This document shows, piece by piece, positions 1-8,456 of a stretch of DNA of 64,000 bases (position 1 is the first letter of the stretch; each line of letters begins with the position of its first letter). The translations under genes and the position numbers were made by a program. The notes under the pieces were generated by a model. That model did not search any database, was not told the DNA's origin, and saw nothing but the letters and a program-made list of their open reading frames with translations. The stretch lies in NCBI RefSeq assembly GCF_000426465.1, contig NZ_KE384527.1, positions 144,737 to 208,736 on the forward strand, read 5' to 3'. This stretch comes from Epilithonimonas caeni DSM 17710. GTDB lineage: Bacteria > Bacteroidota > Bacteroidia > Flavobacteriales > Weeksellaceae.

Positions 1-995
1 ATCTCTGTCAGGAATTTTGAACTGAAACCGATGTTGATATCATCGCCATTGTAATCACAAGGAATCTGCATATCCGCTTTGTTTGCATATTCCGTATCTT
101 CCGCGTGAAGATGAAGAACGTTGCCAGACAATTTGAATCTTACTTGATTCGTAGATTTGTTGGACATAATAGATGCTCTTCTGATTGAGCTTAAAAGCAA
201 ACTTCTGTTGATTGTCAAAACGTTTGGATTCTCTTTAGGAATTACCGCATTGTAGTTCGGATATTTTCCGTCAATCAAACGACAAATCCAGATGTTATTT
301 CCAAAAGTGAATTTTGCCATATTATCACTGAATTCAATCACAACATCTTCGTTGGAATTGTTCAGGATGTTTTTGAAAATTGACAAAGGTTTCTTTGGCA
401 TAATGAACTCCAAAGTCTCCGGGTGTACGATATCTGTTCTCTTATAAACCACTAATCTGTGAGAATCTGTGGAAACAAAATTGGTCTCATCTTCTTTGAA
501 CTGAAACAAAACACCAGTCATCACAGGACGAAGAGAATCGTTGCTTGTTGCAAATAATGTATTTGCCAAAGCTTCTGCTAAAATCCCGCCTCCGATGGTT
601 ACTTTCTGAGAAGCGTCAAATTCCGGCAATTCCGGATAATCGTCAGCATTATCCAAAGCCACTGCGAAATTGTCTTTCTCATCCAAAATTTCCAAAACGC
701 TCCCGTTTCCGTCTTCAGAATCTTTAACCGCCAAAGTCAAAGGCTGTTCGCCATAGGTTTTCAGGAAATCCTGAAAAATCTTTCCCGGAACTGCTAATTT
801 TCCTTTGTCATCCGACTTCACTTCAAGAGAAGTGATCAACGTCGTTTCACCATCAGAAGCTGTAACTGTCAACAAGTTCTGGTCTAACTCGAAAAGAAAA
901 TTCTCCAAAATTGGTCTGGATTGTGAACCGGAAATCACGCCACTCACCGTCTGTAAAGCTTTTTGCAAATCGCCACTGGCAACAATAAATCTCAT
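1..995 (-). CDS. dnaN: DNA polymerase III sliding clamp (beta subunit), 3' part outside the window
   Basis: This is the ring-shaped processivity clamp that tethers the replicative polymerase to DNA. The minus strand reads open from the ATG at 993-995 to the window edge, giving 331 codons of a protein that is normally about 370-380 residues, so the last few tens of residues lie outside. The N-terminus MRFIVASGDLQKALQTVSG and the segments SRPILENFLFELDQ, LRPVMTGVLFQF and TDSHRLVVYKR are typical of DnaN clamp domains 1 and 2. The ATG is the only sensible start and a TATATTTG box lies 23 nt upstream. No dnaA lies on the visible side, which is usual in Bacteroidetes, so the gene does not mark an origin here. 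Confidence 0.95.
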   Translation of the reverse strand, partial: MRFIVASGDLQKALQTVSGVISGSQSRPILENFLFELDQNLLTVTASDGETTLITSLEVKSDDKGKLAVPGKIFQDFLKTYGEQPLTLAVKDSEDGNGSVLEILDEKDNFAVALDNADDYPELPEFDASQKVTIGGGILAEALANTLFATSNDSLRPVMTGVLFQFKEDETNFVSTDSHRLVVYKRTDIVHPETLEFIMPKKPLSIFKNILNNSNEDVVIEFSDNMAKFTFGNNIWICRLIDGKYPNYNAVIPKENPNVLTINRSLLLSSIRRASIMSNKSTNQVRFKLSGNVLHLHAEDTEYANKADMQIPCDYNGDDINIGFSSKFLTE

Positions 996-1018
996 AAACT
1001 GTATTTATTTCAATTCCA

Positions 1019-1026
1019 CAAATATA
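1019..1026 (-). promoter_or_regulatory. Candidate -7 box for dnaN
   Basis: On the minus strand the sequence reads TATATTTG, an exact match to the Bacteroidetes -7 consensus TAnnTTTG, 23 nt before the dnaN ATG. No clear -33 TTG is seen at the usual 17-23 nt spacing. The rest of the 249-bp gap to dgkA is AT-rich and shows no gene. Confidence 0.5.
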
Positions 1027-1244
1027 ATGATTTCGGTTCGATTGTAAAAGTTGATTTTATTTAGTTATTAACAATTTTTGAATTGGAGTAAAATAAGTTT
1101 GAATAACTTTGTGAAAATTTGATGATTGCTGAATTTTTAAACGCAAATGCGATAAGGATTTTTTGAGTATATTGAAAAATATTTTCAAGGTTCAAACTTA
1201 GCAAATATCTACAGATTATTTAATAAGTAGAATTAAAATTAATA

Positions 1245-1610
1245 ATGAAAAAACCTCCATTCTATAAAAGTGTACAATTTACAATCAAAGGTCTGATGTG
1301 GATTTTGCGAAATGAGCGCAATTTTCAAATCGAAGTTTTCGGTTTGATCATTAATCTTCTTTTGATCGTTATTTTTGGACTTAATTCTTTTGAGACTTGT
1401 CTGATTCTCATTACAAGTTTTGTTGTTTTAATTACAGAAACTGTTAATACTTGTATCGAAAAAATCTGTGATTACATCCAACCGGAATTTGATCAAAGAA
1501 TTGGAATTATCAAAGATTTGGCAGGCGGTGCGGTTCTGCTTTCTGTTATTGTTTCGATTTGTGTTGGCGCTTTGATCTACTGGCCTTATTTGAAATTATT
1601 TCTTTATTAA
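1245..1610 (+). CDS. dgkA: Diacylglycerol/undecaprenol kinase family membrane protein
   Basis: This is a small integral membrane lipid kinase of the DgkA family (121 residues, the usual size). It phosphorylates diacylglycerol or undecaprenol in the inner membrane; the sequence does not decide which lipid. It has an amphipathic N-terminus and three hydrophobic segments (about residues 31-46, 48-65, 93-115). The family signature is seen as E65-x-x-N68-T-x-I-E72, followed by KDLAGGAVLLS at about 90-100, which carries the conserved catalytic-site residues. It lies 67 bp upstream of ddl, so both could serve cell-wall or lipid-carrier recycling, but ddl has its own promoter-like box. Confidence 0.87.
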   Translation: MKKPPFYKSVQFTIKGLMWILRNERNFQIEVFGLIINLLLIVIFGLNSFETCLILITSFVVLITETVNTCIEKICDYIQPEFDQRIGIIKDLAGGAVLLSVIVSICVGALIYWPYLKLFLY

Positions 1611-1650
1611 AATAATTGAAAGATCTAATCCATATTTTTCATAAAATCTC

Positions 1651-1658
1651 TACATTTG
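1651..1658 (+). promoter_or_regulatory. Candidate -7 box for ddl
   Basis: TACATTTG matches TAnnTTTG exactly and lies 19 nt before the ddl ATG. No TTG is present at the expected -33 distance, so this is a moderate call. Confidence 0.45.
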
Positions 1659-1677
1659 TTTTCAAGAAAATTTTAGA

Positions 1678-2661
1678 ATGAGTAAAAAAAATGTAGCCGT
1701 TGTAATGGGCGGTTATTCTGATGAATACAAAGTTTCCCTTAAAAGCGGACAACTGATTTTCGATTCGCTTGACCGTGGACTTTACAATGTTTACAAAGTT
1801 GTAATTCTGAAAGATGAATGGTATTTTCTTGATGAAAATGACAACAAAAAACCAATCAACAAAGCAGATTTCTCCGCCGATTTAGGAAATGGCGAAAATT
1901 TGAGGTTTGATGCTTGTTTCAACATCATTCACGGGACGCCTGGCGAAAACGGGATCCTACAAGCTTACTGGGATGCCATCGGACAAAAATATACAGGATG
2001 TGACTTCTATCAAAGTGCATTGACATTCAACAAAAAAGACACGTTAGCCGTTCTATCAAAATATGGGATCCCTTCTGCGAAAAGTATTTATCTAAGAAAA
2101 GGAGAAGCTATCTCTGACGAGGAAATTATAGAAAAACTCGGACTTCCCGTTTTTGTTAAACCCAATCAAAGTGGTTCTTCTCTTGGAATTTCTAAAGTGA
2201 AAGAAAAAAGCGAACTTAAAAATGCGCTTGAATCAGCATATAAAGAAGATGACGAAATCCTTATCGAAAGCGCTTTGGTCGGAATGGAAGTTTCAGTTGG
2301 CGTTTTGGATTACAAAGGCGAAGTGATCGTTTTGGGAATCACGGAAATAGTTCCGGATAAAGAATTTTTTGATTATGAAGCCAAATACGAAGGTGCTTCC
2401 CAGGAAATTACTCCCGCAAGAATTGATGAAGAAACCAGAAAAAAGGTAGAAGAAATTTCCATCAAAGCCTACAAATCACTTGGAATGAGCGGATTTTCCC
2501 GTTCAGAATTCATCATTGTTGACGGGATCCCGCATCTTTTGGAAATGAATACAAATCCCGGATTTTCCCCGGCAAGCATTCTTCCGCAACAGGCAAAAAT
2601 CTATGGAATCTCCATAAAAGACCTTTGTGGAAACGAAGTAGAAAAAGCACTTAACAAATAA
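1678..2661 (+). CDS. ddl: D-alanine--D-alanine ligase
   Basis: This cytoplasmic ATP-grasp ligase joins two D-alanines for the peptidoglycan stem peptide. The 327-residue length is normal. The N-terminal glycine-rich VVMGGYSDEYKVSLKSG is the Ddl substrate-binding opening. FVKPNQSGSSLGISKV (about residues 160-175) is the ATP-grasp lysine/glycine loop, and LEMNTNPGFSPASILPQ near residue 290-305 holds the metal and D-Ala binding residues. The next gene, coaD, follows after 74 bp of AT-rich sequence. In several flavobacteria ddl sits by the PASTA-rluD genes (from memory); here those are about 38 kb away. Confidence 0.96.
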   Translation: MSKKNVAVVMGGYSDEYKVSLKSGQLIFDSLDRGLYNVYKVVILKDEWYFLDENDNKKPINKADFSADLGNGENLRFDACFNIIHGTPGENGILQAYWDAIGQKYTGCDFYQSALTFNKKDTLAVLSKYGIPSAKSIYLRKGEAISDEEIIEKLGLPVFVKPNQSGSSLGISKVKEKSELKNALESAYKEDDEILIESALVGMEVSVGVLDYKGEVIVLGITEIVPDKEFFDYEAKYEGASQEITPARIDEETRKKVEEISIKAYKSLGMSGFSRSEFIIVDGIPHLLEMNTNPGFSPASILPQQAKIYGISIKDLCGNEVEKALNK

Positions 2662-2735
2662 TTATAAATGATAAATTTTAGATTTTTAAATTATTTGAGA
2701 AATCTAAAATTCAGAATCTAAAATTTAAAATTTCT

Positions 2736-3203
2736 ATGAAAATTGCTGTTTTTCCCGGGTCGTTTGACCCAATCACCCTGGGTCATTATGATATTGTGGA
2801 ACGCGCTGTCCCGTTGTTTGATAAGATCATTATCGCCATCGGAAAGAATTCTCAGAAAAAGTACATGTTCTCGCTTGAACAACGTAAAGAGTTCATCAGA
2901 AAAACATTTGAGAAATTCCCGAATGTAGAAGTTGATGATTTTGAAGGCCTTACAATCGATTATTGTAAAAGCAAAAATGTGAATTTCATTTTGAGAGGGC
3001 TCAGAAATCCAGCCGATTTTGAATTTGAGAAGTCAATTGCGCAAACCAACAGAGCTTTGACCAGAGAAAACACGATTGAAACTATTTTCCTTCTGACGTC
3101 TTCTGGAAAATCTTATATCAGCAGTAGTATCGTGAGAGAAATCATTTCTTACGGAGGTAACTATGAAATCATGGTTCCAAGTGCTGTGAGAGTTGAAAAA
3201 TAA
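2736..3203 (+). CDS. coaD: Pantetheine-phosphate adenylyltransferase
   Basis: This nucleotidyltransferase transfers AMP from ATP to 4'-phosphopantetheine, the penultimate step of coenzyme A synthesis. It is 155 residues, the usual length. PGSFDPITLGHYDI at residues 8-21 contains the (T/H)xGH motif, here TLGH, and TSSGKSYISSSIVREI near residue 128-143 contains the ISSS..R signature of the CoaD C-terminal helix. It is the last gene of the dgkA-ddl-coaD stretch and is followed by an inverted repeat 22 bp beyond its stop. Confidence 0.96.
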   Translation: MKIAVFPGSFDPITLGHYDIVERAVPLFDKIIIAIGKNSQKKYMFSLEQRKEFIRKTFEKFPNVEVDDFEGLTIDYCKSKNVNFILRGLRNPADFEFEKSIAQTNRALTRENTIETIFLLTSSGKSYISSSIVREIISYGGNYEIMVPSAVRVEK

Positions 3204-3225
3204 GAAATGCTGTATTGAAATAAAT

Positions 3226-3250
3226 AAGGAGATAAAAACATTATCTCCTT
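3226..3250. terminator. Bidirectional hairpin between convergent coaD and the phosphoesterase gene
   Basis: A perfect 10-bp inverted repeat (AAGGAGATAA and its complement) surrounds a 5-nt loop between two convergent genes. The T-tract is poor on both strands, so efficiency is uncertain. Confidence 0.6.
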
Positions 3251-3261
3251 AACCTTATTGC

Positions 3262-4467
3262 TTACCCCAATTCAAATACAGTGATCTCGGGCAGAATTCC
3301 CACTCTACCAGGATAACCAATGACACCAAATCCGCGATTGACATATAGATATTTATCTCCACTTTGATATAAGTCTGCCCACTTGGGATACTTATATTTT
3401 ACGGGCGACCATTTGAAGTTTTTCAGGTCGATTCCGAATTGCATCCCATGCGTGTGTCCAGAGAGTGTTAATTGGATGTTTTTCGGATGATTTTTCACCA
3501 CAGCATCAAAATGCGACGGGTCGTGCGACATCAGAATTTTACAAGCTTCTGCAGGTACGTTTTGGGAAGCTTTATCCAGATCGCCAAATTGCGGAAACGG
3601 CGGAATACCCCAGTTTTCCACACCAAGAATGTATAATTTTTCACCATTTCTTTCAATGATTCTATGTTCATTTCTCAGCATTTCGAAACCTGCTTTTCGC
3701 TCGTTTTCTATCAGCTTCGGAATGTTATTCTTTTGTTCATCAATATTTTTCCACACCCCATATTCACCATAATCATGATTTCCTAGGACTGCAAATTTCC
3801 CGTCTTTTCCTTTGATTTGAGAAAACAGATCGATGAATGGGATAAACTCATCCGCATAATTGTTCACCATATCTCCAGTAAACAAAACCAGGTCTGCATT
3901 TTGCTCATTAATCAAATCAATAGCATGTTGCAAATGCTTAGGATTTTGGAAGCTCCCACTATGAACATCAGAGATCTGAACAATCTTATAACCTTTGAAA
4001 CTCTCAGGCAGGTTTTTCAGTTTCAGTCTTACGACTCTAGCTCTATGACGATATTTCCCGAAGATAATCCCATCCAAAAGAACTCCCGCTAAAATAGCTC
4101 CTGAACCAAGTCCAACCAGACTTATAAACTTCCTTCTCGAAGGATAGTTATGATTTTCCGTCGCAACATAATGGTAACCGAAATTAAAAAGTCTGATAAT
4201 ATCTTCAATCAAAAGGAAAACAGCGACCAGAATCTTCGGCAAAACAAAAATTAGAATTACAGAAAAAACAATCTGAAAATTCAAGTATTTATGAGAAGCT
4301 CTGTTAAAGGTAACCACTGAATAAATCAGAAAAGTATAGATCAGGATCGTTGGAATCCAATAGACAAATCTAGCATTTTGATTGGTATAAACCGTTTTAA
4401 AAGCCTGATAAACATAGGTTTCCAGAACTAAAAAAATCCCAAGGAGAAATAAAATATTCTTTTGCAT
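3262..4467 (-). CDS. Membrane-anchored metallophosphoesterase (YkuE/YaeI-like)
   Basis: This is a calcineurin-like phosphoesterase of 401 residues with a membrane N-terminus. Hydrophobic segments lie at about 4-22, 36-53 and 64-88, followed by a fourth at 115-134. The metal-binding motifs are all present: D167-V-H169, G-D199, G-N230-H231-D, H315 and G-H338-T-H340. An SRRKFISL motif at 110-117, just before the fourth hydrophobic segment, looks like a twin-arginine signal placed inside the protein. The catalytic domain is probably periplasmic. Relatives act on phospholipid head groups or UDP-lipids, but the substrate cannot be told here. Confidence 0.85.
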   Translation of the reverse strand: MQKNILFLLGIFLVLETYVYQAFKTVYTNQNARFVYWIPTILIYTFLIYSVVTFNRASHKYLNFQIVFSVILIFVLPKILVAVFLLIEDIIRLFNFGYHYVATENHNYPSRRKFISLVGLGSGAILAGVLLDGIIFGKYRHRARVVRLKLKNLPESFKGYKIVQISDVHSGSFQNPKHLQHAIDLINEQNADLVLFTGDMVNNYADEFIPFIDLFSQIKGKDGKFAVLGNHDYGEYGVWKNIDEQKNNIPKLIENERKAGFEMLRNEHRIIERNGEKLYILGVENWGIPPFPQFGDLDKASQNVPAEACKILMSHDPSHFDAVVKNHPKNIQLTLSGHTHGMQFGIDLKNFKWSPVKYKYPKWADLYQSGDKYLYVNRGFGVIGYPGRVGILPEITVFELG

Positions 4468-4483
4468 ACAATGATATAAAAAA

Positions 4484-4514
4484 ACAAAAGGAATAAAAAA
4501 CTCATTCCTTTTGT
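4484..4514 (-). terminator. Rho-independent terminator of the FabH-like gene
   Basis: The 11-bp arms ACAAAAGGAAT and ATTCCTTTTGT are perfect complements around a 9-nt loop. Read on the minus strand the stem is followed by a run of seven Ts, and it lies just after the stop of the 4566-5645 gene. Confidence 0.8.
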
Positions 4515-4565
4515 ATTATAAACGATTAAAATCGAATTTTACCTTAATCCGATTGATATATTATT

Positions 4566-5645
4566 TTAAATTTTCCCTTCCGGAAACCTGTAAACTACAC
4601 AATTGATGTTCATCCCTGCTCCTACGGACGTAAATATGATATGAGAACCAGCAACAAATTCCTGACCTTCCATTTTGCCTTTTCTAATCAAATCGAATAA
4701 AGTCGGAACCGTTGCCACAGAAGAATTACCCAATTCCTGAATCGTCATCGGGGAGATGACATGGTCATAATCTTTTTGCCCGTATAATTTGAAAAGTCTG
4801 CCAATCATCGCATAATCCATCTTTGCATTAGCCTGATGGATCAATACTTTTTTGATATCAGAAATATCGAGACCTGCTTTATCAATTGTTGCTTTTATTG
4901 CATCAGGAACATTTTTCAGAGCATATTCGTAGATTTTACGGCCTCTCATTCTGATGTAAAGCTTGCTTTGGTCATGATCTAAATTCAATGAAGGTGCATT
5001 TTCCAGATAACAAAGTTCTTCGCCGTTATCACAAAGTGTGTTGTCTGCAATTACTCCAACCGTAGTATCATCGGTTGCCGTTACCACAACCGCTCCCGCT
5101 CCATCTGCAAAGATCATTTTATTTCGGTCATAAGGGTCGGTCACCCTACTCAAAGTCTCACCACCAACAACCAAAACAGTTTTAGCTTTTCCGGCTTTTA
5201 TCATCGTATCGGCAAGAATCAAAGACTCTACCCAGCCCGGACATCCGAAAATCATATCGTAATTGACACAATCTCTTCTTTTGATTCCCAATTTTCCTTT
5301 CAACCTTGCAGAAAGGGACGGCATAAAATTAGGAACACCTTCCGCATCTACTTCTCCAAAATTGGTTGCATAGATAATATAATCAATCTCTTCTTTATCA
5401 ATCCCAGCATCTTCAATAGCCTCGACAGAAGCTCTGTAACCCAAATCCGAGTTGAAATCTTCCGGATCGATATATCTCCTTCTTTCGATTTCTGTAATAT
5501 CTACAAACTTCTCGATGATTTCCCCAGTAGGTTTCTCAATCAATTGATTATTATCATCATAGAAAACCGAGTCCTTGAAATGAGAACCTTCTATTACGTT
5601 ATCCGGGATATAACTTCCGGAGCCAATGATTATTGTATTAGGCAT
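4566..5645 (-). CDS. 3-oxoacyl-ACP synthase III family protein (FabH paralogue)
   Basis: This is a thiolase-fold condensing enzyme of 359 residues. The Cys-His-Asn triad of KAS III is present: C135 in FGCPGWVESL, H270 in VLIHQAN and N307 in ELGNSSVATVP. The classic CSGF around the cysteine is CPGW here, and the protein is about 20 residues longer than the true FabH at 60859-61881. It therefore probably accepts a different primer. Such paralogues act in branched or aryl fatty acid, polyene or secondary lipid synthesis; nothing adjacent decides which. It is monocistronic with its own terminator. Confidence 0.85.
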   Translation of the reverse strand: MPNTIIIGSGSYIPDNVIEGSHFKDSVFYDDNNQLIEKPTGEIIEKFVDITEIERRRYIDPEDFNSDLGYRASVEAIEDAGIDKEEIDYIIYATNFGEVDAEGVPNFMPSLSARLKGKLGIKRRDCVNYDMIFGCPGWVESLILADTMIKAGKAKTVLVVGGETLSRVTDPYDRNKMIFADGAGAVVVTATDDTTVGVIADNTLCDNGEELCYLENAPSLNLDHDQSKLYIRMRGRKIYEYALKNVPDAIKATIDKAGLDISDIKKVLIHQANAKMDYAMIGRLFKLYGQKDYDHVISPMTIQELGNSSVATVPTLFDLIRKGKMEGQEFVAGSHIIFTSVGAGMNINCVVYRFPEGKI

Positions 5646-5667
5646 TGATTTAAAAAAAATTTGAATG

Positions 5668-5675
5668 CAAAATTA
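5668..5675 (-). promoter_or_regulatory. Candidate -7 box for the FabH-like gene
   Basis: The minus strand reads TAATTTTG, matching TAnnTTTG, 22 nt before the ATG. No -33 TTG at proper spacing was seen. Confidence 0.4.
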
Positions 5676-5823
5676 CGCAAAAATTAATTCACTGAATTTT
5701 ATTTCTTTAAGAATATTCTATTCAGCCTTTAATAATTCCAATACTATACCAATAAACAATAATGCATTCTCAAATTTTGAGATAACAATTGAATTTAAAT
5801 AAATTTAAAATCTCAGGAATTTA

Positions 5824-5831
5824 TATTTTTG
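5824..5831 (+). promoter_or_regulatory. -7 box 4 nt before the yigZ start (possible leaderless mRNA)
   Basis: TATTTTTG matches TAnnTTTG and ends only 4 nt before the ATG at 5836. If this is the promoter, transcription would begin at or next to the start codon. The same spacing occurs at the porP/sprF and corA genes. Confidence 0.45.
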
Positions 5832-5835
5832 ACGA

Positions 5836-6432
5836 ATGTTTGAGTTCCAGACCATAGAAAAACCGATTGAAAATATCCTGCTCAAAGAGAAAGGAAGCAA
5901 GTTCATCGGTTTTGCATATCCCGTCAATTCCGAGTCCGATATTAAAGATTCATTAAATGAATTAAAATCAATTCACCCAAAAGCTACACATCACTGCTAT
6001 GCTTTCAGGCTTGGAATCAATGGAGAAAATTACCGTGCGAATGATGACGGAGAACCATCAGGAAGTGCTGGCTTACCAATTTACAATCAGCTTCTTGCCC
6101 ACCAGATCACGAATATTTTAGTGGTTGTGATAAGATATTACGGAGGAACCAAACTAGGTGTTGGCGGATTGGTGAAGGCATACAAGGAATCTGCAAAATA
6201 TACTTTGGATCAAGCCAACATCATCACAAAAGAATTAGAATCGAAAATTGAACTTAAGTTCAAATTCTCCCAGCAGAATCTCATCTTCACTTTATTAAAT
6301 AAATATGATGCGAAGATCATTTCTTTCGAGGCCGAAGACATCTGCACCATCAAAGCCAGCTTCAAAACTTCTAAAAAAGAAAGCATCTCAGACGAATTAT
6401 CCGAGATGCTGTTGGAATTTAATTTTTCATAA
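5836..6432 (+). CDS. YigZ/IMPACT family protein
   Basis: This is a 198-residue member of the UPF0029/IMPACT family. The N-terminal domain shows the family signature HPKATHHCYAFRLG, NDDGEPSGSAGLPI and VVVIRYYGGTKLGVGGLVKAY (about residues 48-118). The C-terminal part (about 135-198) is the DUF1949 ferredoxin-like domain. Bacterial members are proposed to touch RNA or ribosomes, or in some work act in peptide hydrolysis; no catalytic role is certain. It converges on the membrane protease gene with only 3 bp between the stops. Confidence 0.88.
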   Translation: MFEFQTIEKPIENILLKEKGSKFIGFAYPVNSESDIKDSLNELKSIHPKATHHCYAFRLGINGENYRANDDGEPSGSAGLPIYNQLLAHQITNILVVVIRYYGGTKLGVGGLVKAYKESAKYTLDQANIITKELESKIELKFKFSQQNLIFTLLNKYDAKIISFEAEDICTIKASFKTSKKESISDELSEMLLEFNFS

Positions 6433-6435
6433 CAT

Positions 6436-7146
6436 TTAATTCCTTCTATTCCCTAATAACATAGATGCAAAATAAAGTAGCTGCGCCAATGAGCCCAACG
6501 CTGCAACAACATAAGTTCTGGCTGCCCATTTTAAAGAATCTTCTGCACCTGCATATTCTTCTCTTGAAACTGTTCCGCTGGATTCCAGCCACTTCAAAGC
6601 TCGGTTACTGGCATCATACTCCACAGGTAAAGTGACAAATGCAAATAAAGTGGTCACTGCAAAAAGAGCAACACCAATCGCCAAAACCGTGGTATTCCCA
6701 TTGGGATTATCGATACTTCTTGTCGCTGCCATTATGGCAATACCCGCAAACAATACAAATTGTAAAAGATTGGAACTGATATTGACAATCGGAACCATTT
6801 TTGACCTCAATTGTAACATAGAATAACCAACAGCATGTTGAACAGCGTGTCCGCATTCGTGAGCAGCTACTGCAGCCGCAGCAGCATTTCTCTGCATATA
6901 AACAGCTTCTGAGAGGTTTACAGTTTTAGTTTCAGGGTTATAATGGTCAGTTAGTTGTCCCGGAACCGAAATGACCTGGACATCATTGATGCCGTTATCT
7001 CTCAACATTTTTTCAGCAACTTCTTTTCCGGAAAGTCCGTTTCTGAGGTGGACCTTGGAGTAATATTCGAATTTTGATTTCAGCCTGGAAGAAACAATCC
7101 AGCTAAACAACATGGAAACCCCAATAATTAAATAATAACCTGTCAT
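6436..7146 (-). CDS. Membrane zinc metallopeptidase, YugP family
   Basis: This is an inner-membrane metalloprotease of 236 residues. The zinc site HECGHAVQHA is an HExxH-type motif. Hydrophobic segments lie at the N-terminus (GYYLIIGVSMLFSWIV), after the zinc site, and twice in the C-terminal half. The N-terminus MTGYYLIIGVSM is typical of the family, so the ATG at 7144-7146 is preferred over an upstream in-frame codon. The natural substrate is unknown for the family. A short inverted repeat (TTACATC/GATGTAA) lies about 20 bp upstream of its start. Confidence 0.88.
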   Translation of the reverse strand: MTGYYLIIGVSMLFSWIVSSRLKSKFEYYSKVHLRNGLSGKEVAEKMLRDNGINDVQVISVPGQLTDHYNPETKTVNLSEAVYMQRNAAAAAVAAHECGHAVQHAVGYSMLQLRSKMVPIVNISSNLLQFVLFAGIAIMAATRSIDNPNGNTTVLAIGVALFAVTTLFAFVTLPVEYDASNRALKWLESSGTVSREEYAGAEDSLKWAARTYVVAALGSLAQLLYFASMLLGNRRN

Positions 7147-7206
7147 TTTGTAATAATTTATCTTAAAATAAATTACATCTTTTGATGTAAAAATTATGCC
7201 AAAGCA

Positions 7207-7236
7207 TTGCACATTTTCCCTTAAAAACTATCTTTG
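7207..7236 (+). promoter_or_regulatory. Promoter of the GNAT gene (-33 TTG and -7 TATCTTTG)
   Basis: TTG at 7207-7209, a 19-nt spacer and TATCTTTG at 7229-7236 together match the Bacteroidetes consensus (TTG, 17-23 nt, TAnnTTTG). The inferred start site near 7241 lies before the ATG at 7257 and argues against the in-frame TTG at 7242 as the start codon. Confidence 0.65.
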
Positions 7237-7256
7237 TCCTATTGATAAGCAAGAAT

Positions 7257-8396
7257 ATGGAAAATGTCATTATAAAGCAAGTGGTTACGGAAAACGACCT
7301 GACAAACTTCATCAAATTCCCCATGGATCTATATAAGAACAACCCGAATTTTGTCCCTCCATTGATCAACGACGAAAGAAACATCTGGAAGAAGGATGAG
7401 AACCCTGCGTTATTATATTCTACTGCAAAACAGTTCCTTGCTTATAAGAACAACAAAATCGTTGGCAGAATCGCTGTGATGATCAATCATAAAGAGGCCC
7501 AAGAATTGGGAATTAAAAAAGTAAGATTTGGGTGGATCGATTTCATTGACGACAAGGAAGTTTCCAAAGCTTTGATCAATGAAGCTATTAAATACGCCAG
7601 AGAAAATCGAATCAATAAAATTGAAGGACCAATGGGATTTACCAACTTGGACAAAGCAGGAATGCTGATTTTCGGGTTTGATAAATTAGCCACAATGATT
7701 GGCATCTACAACTTTGATTATTACCCAAAACATCTTGAAAATCTGGGTTTAACAAAAGAAAAGGAATGGGTGGAATTTGAAATTAATTTCCCTGAGGTCC
7801 TGCCAGAAAAAGTGGTAAAATTCAGCAGTTTGATTGCTGAAAAATACAAATTGAAAGTCATTAATTTCAAGTCAAAAAAAGAAATTTTGCCTTTTGTAGA
7901 ACCTATGTTCAAATTATTGGACGAGACTTATAAACATCTTTCGACCTACACGCCTATTTCTGACGAGCAAATCGAAACCTATAAAGAAAAATACTTCCCT
8001 TTTATCGACAAAAATTACATCATCTGTGTGGCTGATGAGAACAATGAATTAATATCATTTGCCATCACAATGCCTTCCTATTCTAAAGCATTGCAGAAAT
8101 CAAAAGGAAAATTATTTCCTTTTGGATGGTGGCATTTTTTACAAGCTGGGAAGAAAAACGACAGAGCTAATTTTTATCTGATAGGAATCCATCCTGATTA
8201 TCAGAGACGTGGTGTAACTTCTATCATTTTCAAAGAAATTTTTGACAGATTCACAAAAATGGGAATCAAATATGCGGAAACCAACCCGGAACTGGAAGAA
8301 AATAAGAACGTACAGGTTCTTTGGCAGGATTACCATCCCGTACATCACAAAAGCAGAAGAACCTACTCTTTGAACATCAATGAACAATTTGGTTAA
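7257..8396 (+). CDS. GNAT-fold N-acetyltransferase family protein
   Basis: This is a 379-residue protein with a C-terminal acetyl-CoA binding signature: YLIGIHPDYQRRGVTSIIFKEI carries the Q-x-R-x-G motif A of GNAT enzymes. The N-terminal two thirds (INDERNIWKKDENPALLY, GPMGFTNLDKAGMLIFGF) resembles a larger two-domain GNAT group common in Bacteroidetes without known substrate. The ATG at 7257 is chosen because a good promoter ends just upstream. No partner gene suggests a role. Confidence 0.8.
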   Translation: MENVIIKQVVTENDLTNFIKFPMDLYKNNPNFVPPLINDERNIWKKDENPALLYSTAKQFLAYKNNKIVGRIAVMINHKEAQELGIKKVRFGWIDFIDDKEVSKALINEAIKYARENRINKIEGPMGFTNLDKAGMLIFGFDKLATMIGIYNFDYYPKHLENLGLTKEKEWVEFEINFPEVLPEKVVKFSSLIAEKYKLKVINFKSKKEILPFVEPMFKLLDETYKHLSTYTPISDEQIETYKEKYFPFIDKNYIICVADENNELISFAITMPSYSKALQKSKGKLFPFGWWHFLQAGKKNDRANFYLIGIHPDYQRRGVTSIIFKEIFDRFTKMGIKYAETNPELEENKNVQVLWQDYHPVHHKSRRTYSLNINEQFG

Positions 8397-8414
8397 ACAA
8401 TTGTTTAACCAAAT
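8387..8414 (+). terminator. 28-bp perfect palindrome overlapping the GNAT stop codon
   Basis: ATTTGGTTAAACAA is followed immediately by its exact complement, so RNA could fold into a 14-bp stem with a minimal loop. The TAA stop at 8394-8396 lies inside it. No strong T-run follows, so it may be a stabilising 3' hairpin rather than an efficient terminator. Confidence 0.5.
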
Positions 8415-8456
8415 CATATTTCGAATCCCATTTCTGACCTTTAAAATCCTTCTCAA

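Noticed and set aside
1..995. dnaN as a sign of the replication origin nearby
   Set aside because: No dnaA, no DnaA-box cluster and no AT-rich iteron region are visible, and dnaN is often far from dnaA in Bacteroidetes.
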